Shown here: piece after piece, positions 6,856 to 12,271 of the stretch
How positions within the stretch are numbered: the first letter of the stretch is position 1
Layout: the number at the start of each line of letters is the position of its first letter
Assembly (NCBI GenBank): GCA_050249455.1
Contig: JBFWQM010000171.1
Coordinates: forward strand, 1-12,271
Direction: 5' to 3'
Length of the DNA stretch: 12,271 bases
DNA from: JBFWQM01 sp050249455
Lineage (GTDB): Bacteria; Pseudomonadota; Alphaproteobacteria; MPNO01; VGEU01
The notes under the pieces: generated by a model
What the model was told of the DNA's origin: nothing
Database searches by the model: none
Seen by the model: only the letters and a program-made list of their open reading frames with translations
Made by a program: the position numbers and the translations under genes

Positions 6856-7875
6856 ATGTCATTGCAGTTGTTATCGGCCGTACGTCGCCTGGCGTTCGCC
6901 TCCGCGGCGTCGCTGGCGCTGGCGGCCGTTCCGGCGTCGGCGCAGCAGTTCACCGGCAAGCTCGGCACCGCCACGATCAACGACGACCAGCACGAGTGGC
7001 TGAAGCGCTTCAAGGACCGCATCGAGGCGCGCTTCCCCGGCACGATCAAGCTCGACATCTATCCCGCCAGCCAGCTCGGCAGCATCGCCCGCCAGATCGA
7101 GGGCATGCAGCTCGGCACCGTCGAAGGCTGGCTCGGGCCGCCGGGCTTCCTCGCCGGCATCGAGCCGCGCTACCAGGTGTTCGATTCGCCGGGCATCTTC
7201 GACGGCAAGGACCATTGCTTCAGGACGGTGACGGATCCGGCCATCCGCGACTCCGCGCTGAAGATGGCCGAGCCGAAGGGCCTGACGGCGGTGTCGATCT
7301 ACTGCTCGTCGGAAGCCGCCTACGTCTCGAAGAAGCCGATCCGGACGCTGGACGACTTCAAGGGCCTCAAGATCCGCGTGCTGGCGAGCAAGATCGAGCG
7401 CCGCGCGACCGAGGAGCTCGGCGCCACGCCGACCCCGATGGACCTCGGCGAGGTGGTCGGCGCGCTGCAGCAGGGCGCGATCGACGCATCGAAGAGCGGC
7501 ATCAGCATTTTCTACGCGTTCAAGTATTTCAACGTCGCCAAGTACGTCACCGCGACGCACGAGGCGATGATCGTGGACATGGTGTTCCTGAGCAAGCTGT
7601 GGTTCGACAAGCTGCCGGCGGACATCCAGGCCGCGATGCGCGAGGAGGGCGCGAAGATCGACCAGCAGATCCACGTCTTCAACAACAAGTTCAAGGACGA
7701 GATCTACGAGAACTGGGTCAAGGCGGGCGGCGAGCTGCTCAAGCTGTCGCCGGCCGACCAGGCCGAGCTGATGAAGCGCACCGGCACCGCCGGCGCCGAC
7801 GTGGTCAAGGACAACCCGGCGCAGAAGTCGTTCCACGAACTCCTGTCGAAGACCGCCGCGAAGTACAAGGGTTGA
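6856..7875 (+). CDS. TRAP transporter solute-binding protein, DctP family (copy 1)
   Basis: A 339-residue exported protein that would capture an organic acid or similar solute in the periplasm for a TRAP transporter. The signal peptide is residues 1-29 (positive n-region, Ala/Leu core, ASA before Gln30), directly followed by the family segment GTATINDDQHEW. The conserved ligand-contact Arg is R174 in LKIRV, followed by the DctP pattern with GATPTPMDLGEV and LQQGAIDASKSG. The ATG at 6856 gives a proper signal peptide and follows GAGGA; the longer frame to 6409 overlaps paaC. This is the most divergent of the four copies: its pocket-side stretch SIFYAFKYFN differs from the SVWVPFKYQT of copies 3 and 4. 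It alone has two cysteines, C121 and C150. No DctQ or DctM gene is adjacent. Family certain, ligand unknown. Confidence 0.93.
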   Translation: MSLQLLSAVRRLAFASAASLALAAVPASAQQFTGKLGTATINDDQHEWLKRFKDRIEARFPGTIKLDIYPASQLGSIARQIEGMQLGTVEGWLGPPGFLAGIEPRYQVFDSPGIFDGKDHCFRTVTDPAIRDSALKMAEPKGLTAVSIYCSSEAAYVSKKPIRTLDDFKGLKIRVLASKIERRATEELGATPTPMDLGEVVGALQQGAIDASKSGISIFYAFKYFNVAKYVTATHEAMIVDMVFLSKLWFDKLPADIQAAMREEGAKIDQQIHVFNNKFKDEIYENWVKAGGELLKLSPADQAELMKRTGTAGADVVKDNPAQKSFHELLSKTAAKYKG

Positions 7876-7892
7876 CCGTTTCGTCCGTCGCG

Positions 7893-7928
7893 CGCGGCCC
7901 GCCTCCCGTCGTCGGGGGGCGGGCCGCG
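7893..7928 (+). terminator. Strong GC hairpin after TRAP copy 1
   Basis: Arms GCGGCCCGCC (7894-7903) and GGCGGGCCGC (7918-7927) pair perfectly. With inner pairs and the 7893/7928 pair the stem reaches 15 bp (one G-T) around a 6-nt loop. No T-tract follows, so it may act as a weak terminator or an mRNA 3'-end stabiliser. Confidence 0.55.
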
Positions 7929-7944
7929 GCACGGAAAACCGAGC

Positions 7945-7974
7945 CTGTACGCGCCCTTCCCCATCCGCTAGAAC
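7945..7974 (+). promoter_or_regulatory. Candidate promoter of TRAP copy 2
   Basis: CTGTAC at 7945-7950 and TAGAAC at 7969-7974 are separated by 18 bp. The same CTGTACGCGC string followed by CATCCGC occurs at matching spacing upstream of copy 3, which supports a shared, functional element. The boxes fit the sigma-70 consensus only partly. Confidence 0.45.
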
Positions 7975-7986
7975 CGTTCCCTTGGT

Positions 7987-8008
7987 CCACCGTCGCGAAT
8001 GACGGTGG
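7987..8008 (+). promoter_or_regulatory. Leader stem-loop or operator of TRAP copy 2
   Basis: CCACCGTC (7987-7994) pairs perfectly with GACGGTGG (8001-8008) around a 6-nt loop. It begins 12 bp after the putative -10 box and ends 27 bp before the ATG. Copy 3 has a stem-loop of the same size in the same place with a different sequence. It could act as an RNA hairpin or as an operator. Confidence 0.5.
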
Positions 8009-8035
8009 CGATAAACAATGTTTATGGGGACGCTC

Positions 8036-9055
8036 ATGTATCCGGGAGCATTCGCGGCCACGCTCGCGCGCGCCGCCGCCGCATTCGTCGTCGCCGCCGC
8101 ATTGCCGCTCGCCGCTTCGGCGCAGCAGTTCACCGCCAAGATCGGCACCGCCACGGTGAACGAGGACCAGCACGAGTGGATCAAGAGGTTCAAGGAAGCC
8201 GTCGAGGCGAAATCGAACAACCGCATCAAGGTCGACATCTTTCCCGCCAACCAGCTCGGCTCCATCCCGCGCCAGATCGAGGGCACGCAGCTCGGCACGC
8301 AGGAGGCGTGGATCGGCCCGCCGGGCTTCCTGGTCGGCCTCGACCAGCGGTTCCAGGTGTTCGACTTCCCCGGCGTGTTCAAGGATCCCGACCACGCCTT
8401 CAAGACGCTGACGCATCCGGACATCCGTGAACGCTTCCTCGGCCTGGGGGACGGCAAGGGCCTTAAGGGCGTCTCCGCATTCATCAGCTCGCAGCAGGCC
8501 TACGTGTTCCGCCGACCCGTGAAGACGCTGGCGGATTTCCGCGGGCTGAAGCTGCGCGTGCTGGCGGCCAAGATCGAGCGCCGCATCGTCGAGGAGTTCG
8601 GCGCGAGCCCCGTGGCGATGGACCTGAGCGAGGTGCTGCCGGCGATCCAGCAGGGCACCGTCGACGGCACGCGCACCGTGATGAGCGTGTTCGTGCCCTT
8701 CAAATACTGGAGCGTCGCGAAGTACCTGGTGGCCACCCACGAGGCGCTGCTGCCGGCGGTCGCGATGTTCAACAAGGGCTGGTTCGACAAGCTGCCGCCC
8801 GACCTGCAGGCGCTGGTGCTGGCCGAGGGCAAGCGGCTGGAGCCCGACATCCAGGCGTTCGGCATCAAGATCAAGGCCGAGATGTACGAGACCTGGGTCA
8901 AGAACGGCGGCGAAATCCATCGCCTGTCGGATGCGGAGCAGGCCGACTACATCCGCCGCGTCGCCAAGATCGGCGACGAGGTGGCGGCCGAGAACCCGCA
9001 GGTCAAGCAGTTCTACGACCTGATGGTGGCGACATCGAAGAAGGTCGGCGGCTGA
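8036..9055 (+). CDS. TRAP transporter solute-binding protein, DctP family (copy 2)
   Basis: A 339-residue exported paralogue of copy 1, collinear with it without gaps through at least the first 180 residues. The signal peptide is residues 1-29 ending ASA before Gln30, then GTATVNEDQHEW. R174 in LKLRV is the conserved ligand Arg, followed by GASPVAMDLSEV and QQGTVDGTRT. Three in-frame ATGs occur at 8018, 8024 and 8036. I take 8036 because GGGGA at 8026-8030 precedes it at good spacing and it gives exactly the length of copy 1. The pocket-side stretch is SVFVPFKYWS, intermediate between copy 1 and copies 3 and 4. The mature protein has no cysteine. It is separated from its neighbours by 160 and 146 bp with hairpins, so probably has its own promoter. 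Ligand unknown. Confidence 0.93.
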   Translation: MYPGAFAATLARAAAAFVVAAALPLAASAQQFTAKIGTATVNEDQHEWIKRFKEAVEAKSNNRIKVDIFPANQLGSIPRQIEGTQLGTQEAWIGPPGFLVGLDQRFQVFDFPGVFKDPDHAFKTLTHPDIRERFLGLGDGKGLKGVSAFISSQQAYVFRRPVKTLADFRGLKLRVLAAKIERRIVEEFGASPVAMDLSEVLPAIQQGTVDGTRTVMSVFVPFKYWSVAKYLVATHEALLPAVAMFNKGWFDKLPPDLQALVLAEGKRLEPDIQAFGIKIKAEMYETWVKNGGEIHRLSDAEQADYIRRVAKIGDEVAAENPQVKQFYDLMVATSKKVGG

Positions 9056-9062
9056 CCGCCGG

Positions 9063-9089
9063 GCGGGGCGCCGGACACCGGCGCCTCGC
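9063..9089 (+). terminator. GC hairpin after TRAP copy 2
   Basis: GGCGCCGG (9067-9074) and CCGGCGCC (9078-9085) pair around a 3-nt loop, extended outward to 12 bp including one G-T. It begins 7 bp after the stop codon. There is no T-tract, so termination is only possible. Confidence 0.45.
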
Positions 9090-9111
9090 ACCCGCGCGGC
9101 GCGTCCGCCCC

Positions 9112-9141
9112 CTGTACGCGCATCCGCGCGTGCGCTATTAA
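9112..9141 (+). promoter_or_regulatory. Candidate promoter of TRAP copy 3
   Basis: CTGTAC at 9112-9117 and TATTAA at 9136-9141 are 18 bp apart. The layout and the CTGTACGCGC string repeat those before copy 2, and the -10 box is better here. A TTG at 9145 opens a longer reading frame, but it would sit at the transcription start. Confidence 0.5.
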
Positions 9142-9150
9142 TGATTGCGT

Positions 9151-9172
9151 GCGCTGCCAAGCAAGGCAGTGC
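9151..9172 (+). promoter_or_regulatory. Leader stem-loop of TRAP copy 3
   Basis: GCGCTGCC (9151-9158) pairs with GGCAGTGC (9165-9172), 8 bp with one G-T, around the loop AAGCAA. It ends 29 bp before the ATG. Size and position match the stem-loop before copy 2. Confidence 0.45.
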
Positions 9173-9201
9173 CAAAGAACGAACTGTACAAGGGGAAGGC
9201 C

Positions 9202-10245
9202 ATGATCCTGGGAACACCGCGGACGCCGCGTGCGCGCGCGTCTCTGCTGCCCGCCGTCTTCGTCGCCGCATCGCTGGCGTTCGGGGCCTCGGCCGCATCC
9301 GCCCAGACCGTTACCGCGAAGATGGGCACGGCGACGATCAACGAGGACCAGCACGAGTGGCTGAAGCGCTTCAAGGACCTGGTCGAGAAGCGCACCAACG
9401 GCCGCTTCAAGGCGGAGATCTTCCCCGCCAACCAGCTCGGATCGATCCCGCGCCAGGTCGAAGGCCTGCAGCTCGGCACCCAGGAAGTGTGGATCGGCCC
9501 GCCGGGCTTCATGATCGGCCTGGACCAGCGCTTCCAGCTGTTCGATTCGCCGGGCTGGTTCGACGACATGGACCATGCGTTCCGCACGATGGTCCACCCC
9601 GACATGCGCGAGAAGATCCTGGCGCTCGGCGAAGCCAAGGGCGTGAAGGGCATGGGCATCACGATGACGTCGCAGACGTCCTACGTCTCGCGCACGCCGA
9701 TCAAGACGATCGCCGACTTCAAGGGCAAAAAGATCCGCGTGCTGGCGAGCAAGATCGAGCGGCGGATCATGGAGGAGTTCGGCGCCAGCCCCGCGGCCAT
9801 GGACCTGAGCGAGGTCATCACCGCGATCTCGCAGGGCACCGTCGACGGCGCGCGCAGCGCCATCAGCGTGTGGGTGCCGTTCAAGTACCAGACCGTCGCC
9901 AAGCATCTGCTCGTCACCCATGAGGGCTTCATTCCCGCGGTCGCGATGTTCAGCAAGGCATGGTTCGACAAGGTGCCGGCCGACATGCAGAAGATCATGA
10001 TCGACACGGCGAAGGAGATCGAGCAGCCGGTGCAGGACTTCGGCAAAAAGCTGAAGGAAGGCATGTACGACACCTGGGTGCAGAGCGGCGGCGAGATCCA
10101 CCGCCTGTCGACCGACGAGCAGAAGGAGTTCCTGCGCCGCACCGCCAACATCGGCAAGGAGCTGGCGGCCGAGAACCCGCAGGTCAAGCAGTTCTACGAC
10201 CTGATGATCGCCACGGCGGCGAAGACGAAGTCCAAGCCCATGTGA
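9202..10245 (+). CDS. TRAP transporter solute-binding protein, DctP family (copy 3)
   Basis: A 347-residue exported DctP-family protein. The signal peptide runs to residue 34 (ASA before Gln35) and the mature part opens with TVTAKMGTATINEDQHEW. The ligand Arg is R179 in KKIRVLASKIERR; the following blocks GASPAAMDLSEV, SQGTVDGARS and SVWVPFKYQT match copy 4 almost residue for residue. The ATG at 9202 follows AGGGGAAGG at 9191-9199. Copies 3 and 4 are visibly the closest pair of the four, so this looks like the most recent duplication, with ligands that may be the same or closely related. The C-terminus carries a short lysine-rich tail (KTKSKPM). No cysteines. No membrane-subunit gene is near. 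Confidence 0.93.
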   Translation: MILGTPRTPRARASLLPAVFVAASLAFGASAASAQTVTAKMGTATINEDQHEWLKRFKDLVEKRTNGRFKAEIFPANQLGSIPRQVEGLQLGTQEVWIGPPGFMIGLDQRFQLFDSPGWFDDMDHAFRTMVHPDMREKILALGEAKGVKGMGITMTSQTSYVSRTPIKTIADFKGKKIRVLASKIERRIMEEFGASPAAMDLSEVITAISQGTVDGARSAISVWVPFKYQTVAKHLLVTHEGFIPAVAMFSKAWFDKVPADMQKIMIDTAKEIEQPVQDFGKKLKEGMYDTWVQSGGEIHRLSTDEQKEFLRRTANIGKELAAENPQVKQFYDLMIATAAKTKSKPM

Positions 10246-10296
10246 CCATACGGTGCGGGCGGCAGCGCTCGCGCCGTCCACGTCACCTTACGACTC

Positions 10297-10322
10297 CGGC
10301 GGGCCGCTTCGGCGGCCCGCCG
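10297..10322 (+). terminator. UUCG-capped hairpin after TRAP copy 3
   Basis: GGCGGGCCGC (10298-10307) and GCGGCCCGCC (10312-10321) close on a TTCG tetraloop, 11 bp with the outer pair. It is very stable but has no T-tract. Its arms are the same two 10-mers as in the hairpin after copy 1, in swapped order. Confidence 0.6.
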
Positions 10323-10457
10323 CGCGTTCGGGCCCTGCCATGCCCCGGGCCGCGCCGCCGGCCGCGTTCCGCGCCGCCGTAGAGAATGCGACCGACAGGG
10401 GAATCGCGAGCGACGTCCGATCGCGCCTGTCCGGATATCGCCCTAGGCATGCCGGAA

Positions 10458-10478
10458 CGGTTGCGATAATAAGAACCG
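10458..10478 (+). promoter_or_regulatory. Candidate -10 region and small inverted repeat before TRAP copy 4
   Basis: GATAAT at 10465-10470 is a good -10 box, but no convincing -35 lies 17-18 bp upstream. The inverted repeat CGGTT (10458-10462) and AACCG (10474-10478) brackets it and could be an operator. The CTGTAC layout of copies 2 and 3 is absent. The rest of the 265-bp gap shows only the UUCG hairpin. Confidence 0.35.
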
Positions 10479-10510
10479 GTAGTCGCCTAACGAAGCTCAA
10501 GGGGTAGTAC

Positions 10511-11548
10511 ATGCACTGGGGATTCCTGCGCGCGCCGCTCGCGCGCAAGCCGCTTCTGCCTGCCGTTCTCGTGGCCGCGTCGCTCGCGTTGAGCGGCGCG
10601 CCCGCCGGGGCCCAGACGATCACCGCCAAGATGGGCACCGCCACGATCAACGAGGACCAGCACGAGTGGCTGAAGCGGTTCAAGGAGCTGGTCGAGCAGC
10701 GCAGCAACGGCCGCTTCAAGGCCGACGTCTTTCCGGCCAACCAGCTGGGCTCGATCCCGCGCCAGATCGAGGGCGTCCAGCTCGGCACGCAGGAAGTCTG
10801 GATCGGCCCGCCGGGCTTCATGATCGGCCTCGACCAGCGCTTCCAGGTCTATGACTCGCCGGGTTGGTTCGACGACATCGACCATGCCTACCGGACCGTT
10901 TCGCATCCCGACCTGCGCGACCGGCTGCTGTCGATGGGCGATGCCAAGGGCGTGAAGGGCCTCGGCATCGTCATGACCTCGCAGACCTCTTTCGTCTCGC
11001 GCACGCCGATCCGCACGCTGGCCGACTTCAAGGGCAAGAAGATCCGCGTGCTGGCGAGCAAGATCGAGCGCCGGATCACCGACGAGTTCGGGGCCAGCCC
11101 GGTCTCGATGGACCTCAGCGAGGTCATCACCGCGATCTCGCAGGGCACCGTGGATGCGGCGCGCAGCGGCATCAGCGTGTGGGTGCCCTTCAAGTATCAG
11201 ACGGTCGCCAAGTACCTGCTCGACACGCGCGACGCCTTCATCCCGGCGATCGCGATCGCCAGCAAGGTCTGGTTCGACAAGCTGCCGGCCGACATGCAGA
11301 AGATCATGCTGGACACCGCGCGGGAGATCGAGCCGCAGATCCAGGAATTCGGCAAGAAGCTCAAGGAAGGCATGCACGACACCTGGGTGCAGGGCGGCGG
11401 CGAGATCGTCAGGCTGTCGCCCGCCGAGAACGCCGAGTTCATGCGCCGCACCGCGAACATCGGGGCGGAGATCGCCGCCGAGAATCCGGCGGTCAAGCAG
11501 TTCTACGACCTGCTGATCCAGACCGCGGCGAAGACGCGGAAGAAGTAG
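10511..11548 (+). CDS. TRAP transporter solute-binding protein, DctP family (copy 4)
   Basis: A 345-residue exported DctP-family protein, closest to copy 3. Signal peptide to about residue 34 (AGA before Gln35), then TITAKMGTATINEDQHEW. The ligand Arg is R179 in KKIRVLASKIERR, followed by GASPVSMDLSEV, SQGTVDAARS and SVWVPFKYQT. Differences from copy 3 concentrate in the signal peptide, the DTRDAFIPAIAIASKV stretch near residues 235-250 and the C-terminal helix. AAGGGG at 10499-10504 is the ribosome-binding site. It is the last gene of the array; the next gene is convergent, so a TRAP membrane subunit does not follow directly. No cysteines. Ligand unknown. Confidence 0.93.
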   Translation: MHWGFLRAPLARKPLLPAVLVAASLALSGAPAGAQTITAKMGTATINEDQHEWLKRFKELVEQRSNGRFKADVFPANQLGSIPRQIEGVQLGTQEVWIGPPGFMIGLDQRFQVYDSPGWFDDIDHAYRTVSHPDLRDRLLSMGDAKGVKGLGIVMTSQTSFVSRTPIRTLADFKGKKIRVLASKIERRITDEFGASPVSMDLSEVITAISQGTVDAARSGISVWVPFKYQTVAKYLLDTRDAFIPAIAIASKVWFDKLPADMQKIMLDTAREIEPQIQEFGKKLKEGMHDTWVQGGGEIVRLSPAENAEFMRRTANIGAEIAAENPAVKQFYDLLIQTAAKTRKK

Positions 11549-11551
11549 GCC

Positions 11552-11584
11552 GGCGGGGGGCGGGCGCCACGCCCGCCCCCCGCC
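11552..11584. terminator. 15-bp GC hairpin between convergent genes
   Basis: GCGGGGGGCGGGCG (11553-11566) pairs perfectly with CGCCCGCCCCCCGC (11570-11583) around a 3-nt loop, plus one outer pair. It starts 3 bp after the stop of copy 4 and ends 19 bp before the end of the opposing gene. It may serve both directions; neither side has a proper T-tract. Confidence 0.6.
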
Positions 11585-11603
11585 CCTCGTGCGAAAGCCT
11601 CTG

Positions 11604-12092
11604 CTAGTCGCGGCCCGGCGCGGTGTCGGGCGCCCGGCTGCCGGCGCCCTCGCGGTAGTCGGGCAGCGCCTTGAGCTGGTCCTTGGTCAGGTTGGTGACG
11701 ACCTTCACCTCGTCGCCGGTGCGCGACAGGGCCAGCCGGTCGACCGGCACCGCGACCTGGCGCTGGCCGAGCCCGAGGAACCCGCCGACCGACACGATCA
11801 GCGCATCGCCGACCGCGCCGGCGACGCTGCCGACCCGATCGCCTTCGACGTCCACGACGTCCTTGCCGTCGAGCCCCGGTACCGCGGTCGGGCTGCCCTT
11901 CTGCGCCGGCGGCGCGGCCTGCCGCTCGCCCGCGCTGCCGGGCCGGTCCGGCGCCGATCGCGTCGCGCCCGTCGTCTGGTCCGCCACGGCCTGCGCGGCG
12001 CGCGGCGCGATGTCGGGACGCGGGGTGGCGAAAGCCGTGCTGCCGGCCATCAGTGCGACGGCCGCCGCAGTCAGCCAGATCGAACTACGCAT
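11604..12092 (-). CDS. Secreted PRC-barrel domain protein
   Basis: A 162-residue exported protein. The signal peptide is about residues 1-22 (MRSSIWLTAAAVALMAG core, cut near AFA-TPR). A low-complexity Ala/Pro/Arg linker spans 27-72, then a PRC-barrel-like domain at about 74-147 with the GKDVVDVEGDRVGSV strand pair, LGLGQRQVAVPVDRL and the closing LTKDQLKALPDY. PRC barrels are small beta domains that bind other molecules; in alphaproteobacteria many are periplasmic and of unknown role. The ATG at 12092 is chosen over an upstream ATG at 12242 because AGGAGA (complement of 12100-12105) precedes it and a signal peptide follows. It is convergent with the TRAP array and likely unrelated to it functionally. 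Confidence 0.8.
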   Translation of the reverse strand: MRSSIWLTAAAVALMAGSTAFATPRPDIAPRAAQAVADQTTGATRSAPDRPGSAGERQAAPPAQKGSPTAVPGLDGKDVVDVEGDRVGSVAGAVGDALIVSVGGFLGLGQRQVAVPVDRLALSRTGDEVKVVTNLTKDQLKALPDYREGAGSRAPDTAPGRD

Positions 12093-12188
12093 GACGTTCT
12101 CTCCTCTGCTCACGAGTGCTCCTTGTGCGCGGGCGTTCCCTTGACCGCTGCGGCCGCCGCGGGGCGTGGTGCGGCGGCACGTTCTCAT

Positions 12189-12233
12189 TCGATTCTGTGT
12201 CGCGGCCGAACCGCCCGCTGAATCGATTCTGTG
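12189..12233. repeat. 11-bp direct repeat upstream of the PRC-barrel gene
   Basis: TCGATTCTGTG occurs at 12189-12199 and again at 12223-12233, a 34-bp period, about 100-140 bp upstream of the PRC-barrel gene start. It could be a tandem protein-binding site for that gene or for one beyond the edge. The rest of 12093-12271 shows nothing else I can support. Confidence 0.3.
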
Positions 12234-12271
12234 ACGGTTCAACGTCGCCGCTCGCGGCGCTCATCCTCGGG

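Noticed and set aside
6871..8484. 537-residue minus-strand open frame, with similar ones at 7805-9298 and 9013-10281
   Set aside because: All mirror the TRAP genes on the opposite strand; similar peptides recur because the genes beneath are paralogues.
9145..9201. TTG start for TRAP copy 3
   Set aside because: It lies at the predicted transcription start and would place 19 charged residues ahead of the signal peptide; 9202 has a strong ribosome-binding site.
6856..11548. Binding-protein array as a tandem DNA repeat or assembly duplication
   Set aside because: The copies differ throughout at protein level and their intergenic gaps differ in length and sequence, so they are diverged genes and not an assembly artefact.
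1..12271. CRISPR array, insertion sequence or prophage
   Set aside because: No regularly spaced repeats, transposase motifs, terminal repeats or phage-type proteins were seen on either strand.

Overview
The window is GC-rich throughout and densely coding. The protein families and codon use suggest a high-GC proteobacterium, most likely an alphaproteobacterium. That placement is a general impression; the window contains no marker gene that fixes it. There are eleven chromosomal-type genes plus one gene cut by the left edge. I see no transposase, phage gene, CRISPR array, rRNA or intact tRNA. No non-coding gap exceeds 300 bases; the longest is the 265 bases between the third and fourth binding-protein genes.

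Left block (1-4422). An adenylate-forming acyl-CoA synthetase runs leftward off the window. It is divergent from a small membrane CDP-alcohol phosphatidyltransferase-like gene, and a perfect 10-bp inverted repeat lies in the shared 92-bp gap. Next come a luciferase-like flavin-dependent monooxygenase and a short MetE-type zinc methyltransferase, 45 bp apart and probably co-transcribed, ending at an intrinsic terminator.

Middle block (4573-6682). A near-perfect 28-bp palindrome of TetR-operator type stands just upstream of three tightly packed genes related to paaA, paaB and paaC. These would form the di-iron oxygenase core of a phenylacetyl-CoA-epoxidase-like multicomponent enzyme. The usual paaD and paaE are absent, and the PaaA-like subunit lacks two second-shell residues that are important in the E. 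coli enzyme. An intrinsic terminator closes this operon.

Right block (6856-11548). Four consecutive paralogous genes, all on the plus strand, each encode an exported TRAP-type (DctP family) solute-binding protein. None is accompanied by the DctQ or DctM membrane subunits. Each is followed by a strong GC hairpin. Copies 2 and 3 also share a promoter-like layout with a 22-nt stem-loop in the leader, so they look like separate transcription units rather than one operon. A convergent gene for a small secreted PRC-barrel protein closes the window.

Working together (inference): the set reads as a catabolic locus for an unidentified organic acid. TRAP binding proteins would capture the acid, the acyl-CoA synthetase would activate it, the PaaABC-like oxygenase and the flavin monooxygenase would oxidise it, and the MetE-like protein might move a methyl group. 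The most unusual features are the four-gene orphan binding-protein array, the divergent paaABC core under its own palindromic operator, and the CDP-alcohol transferase with a missing catalytic aspartate.
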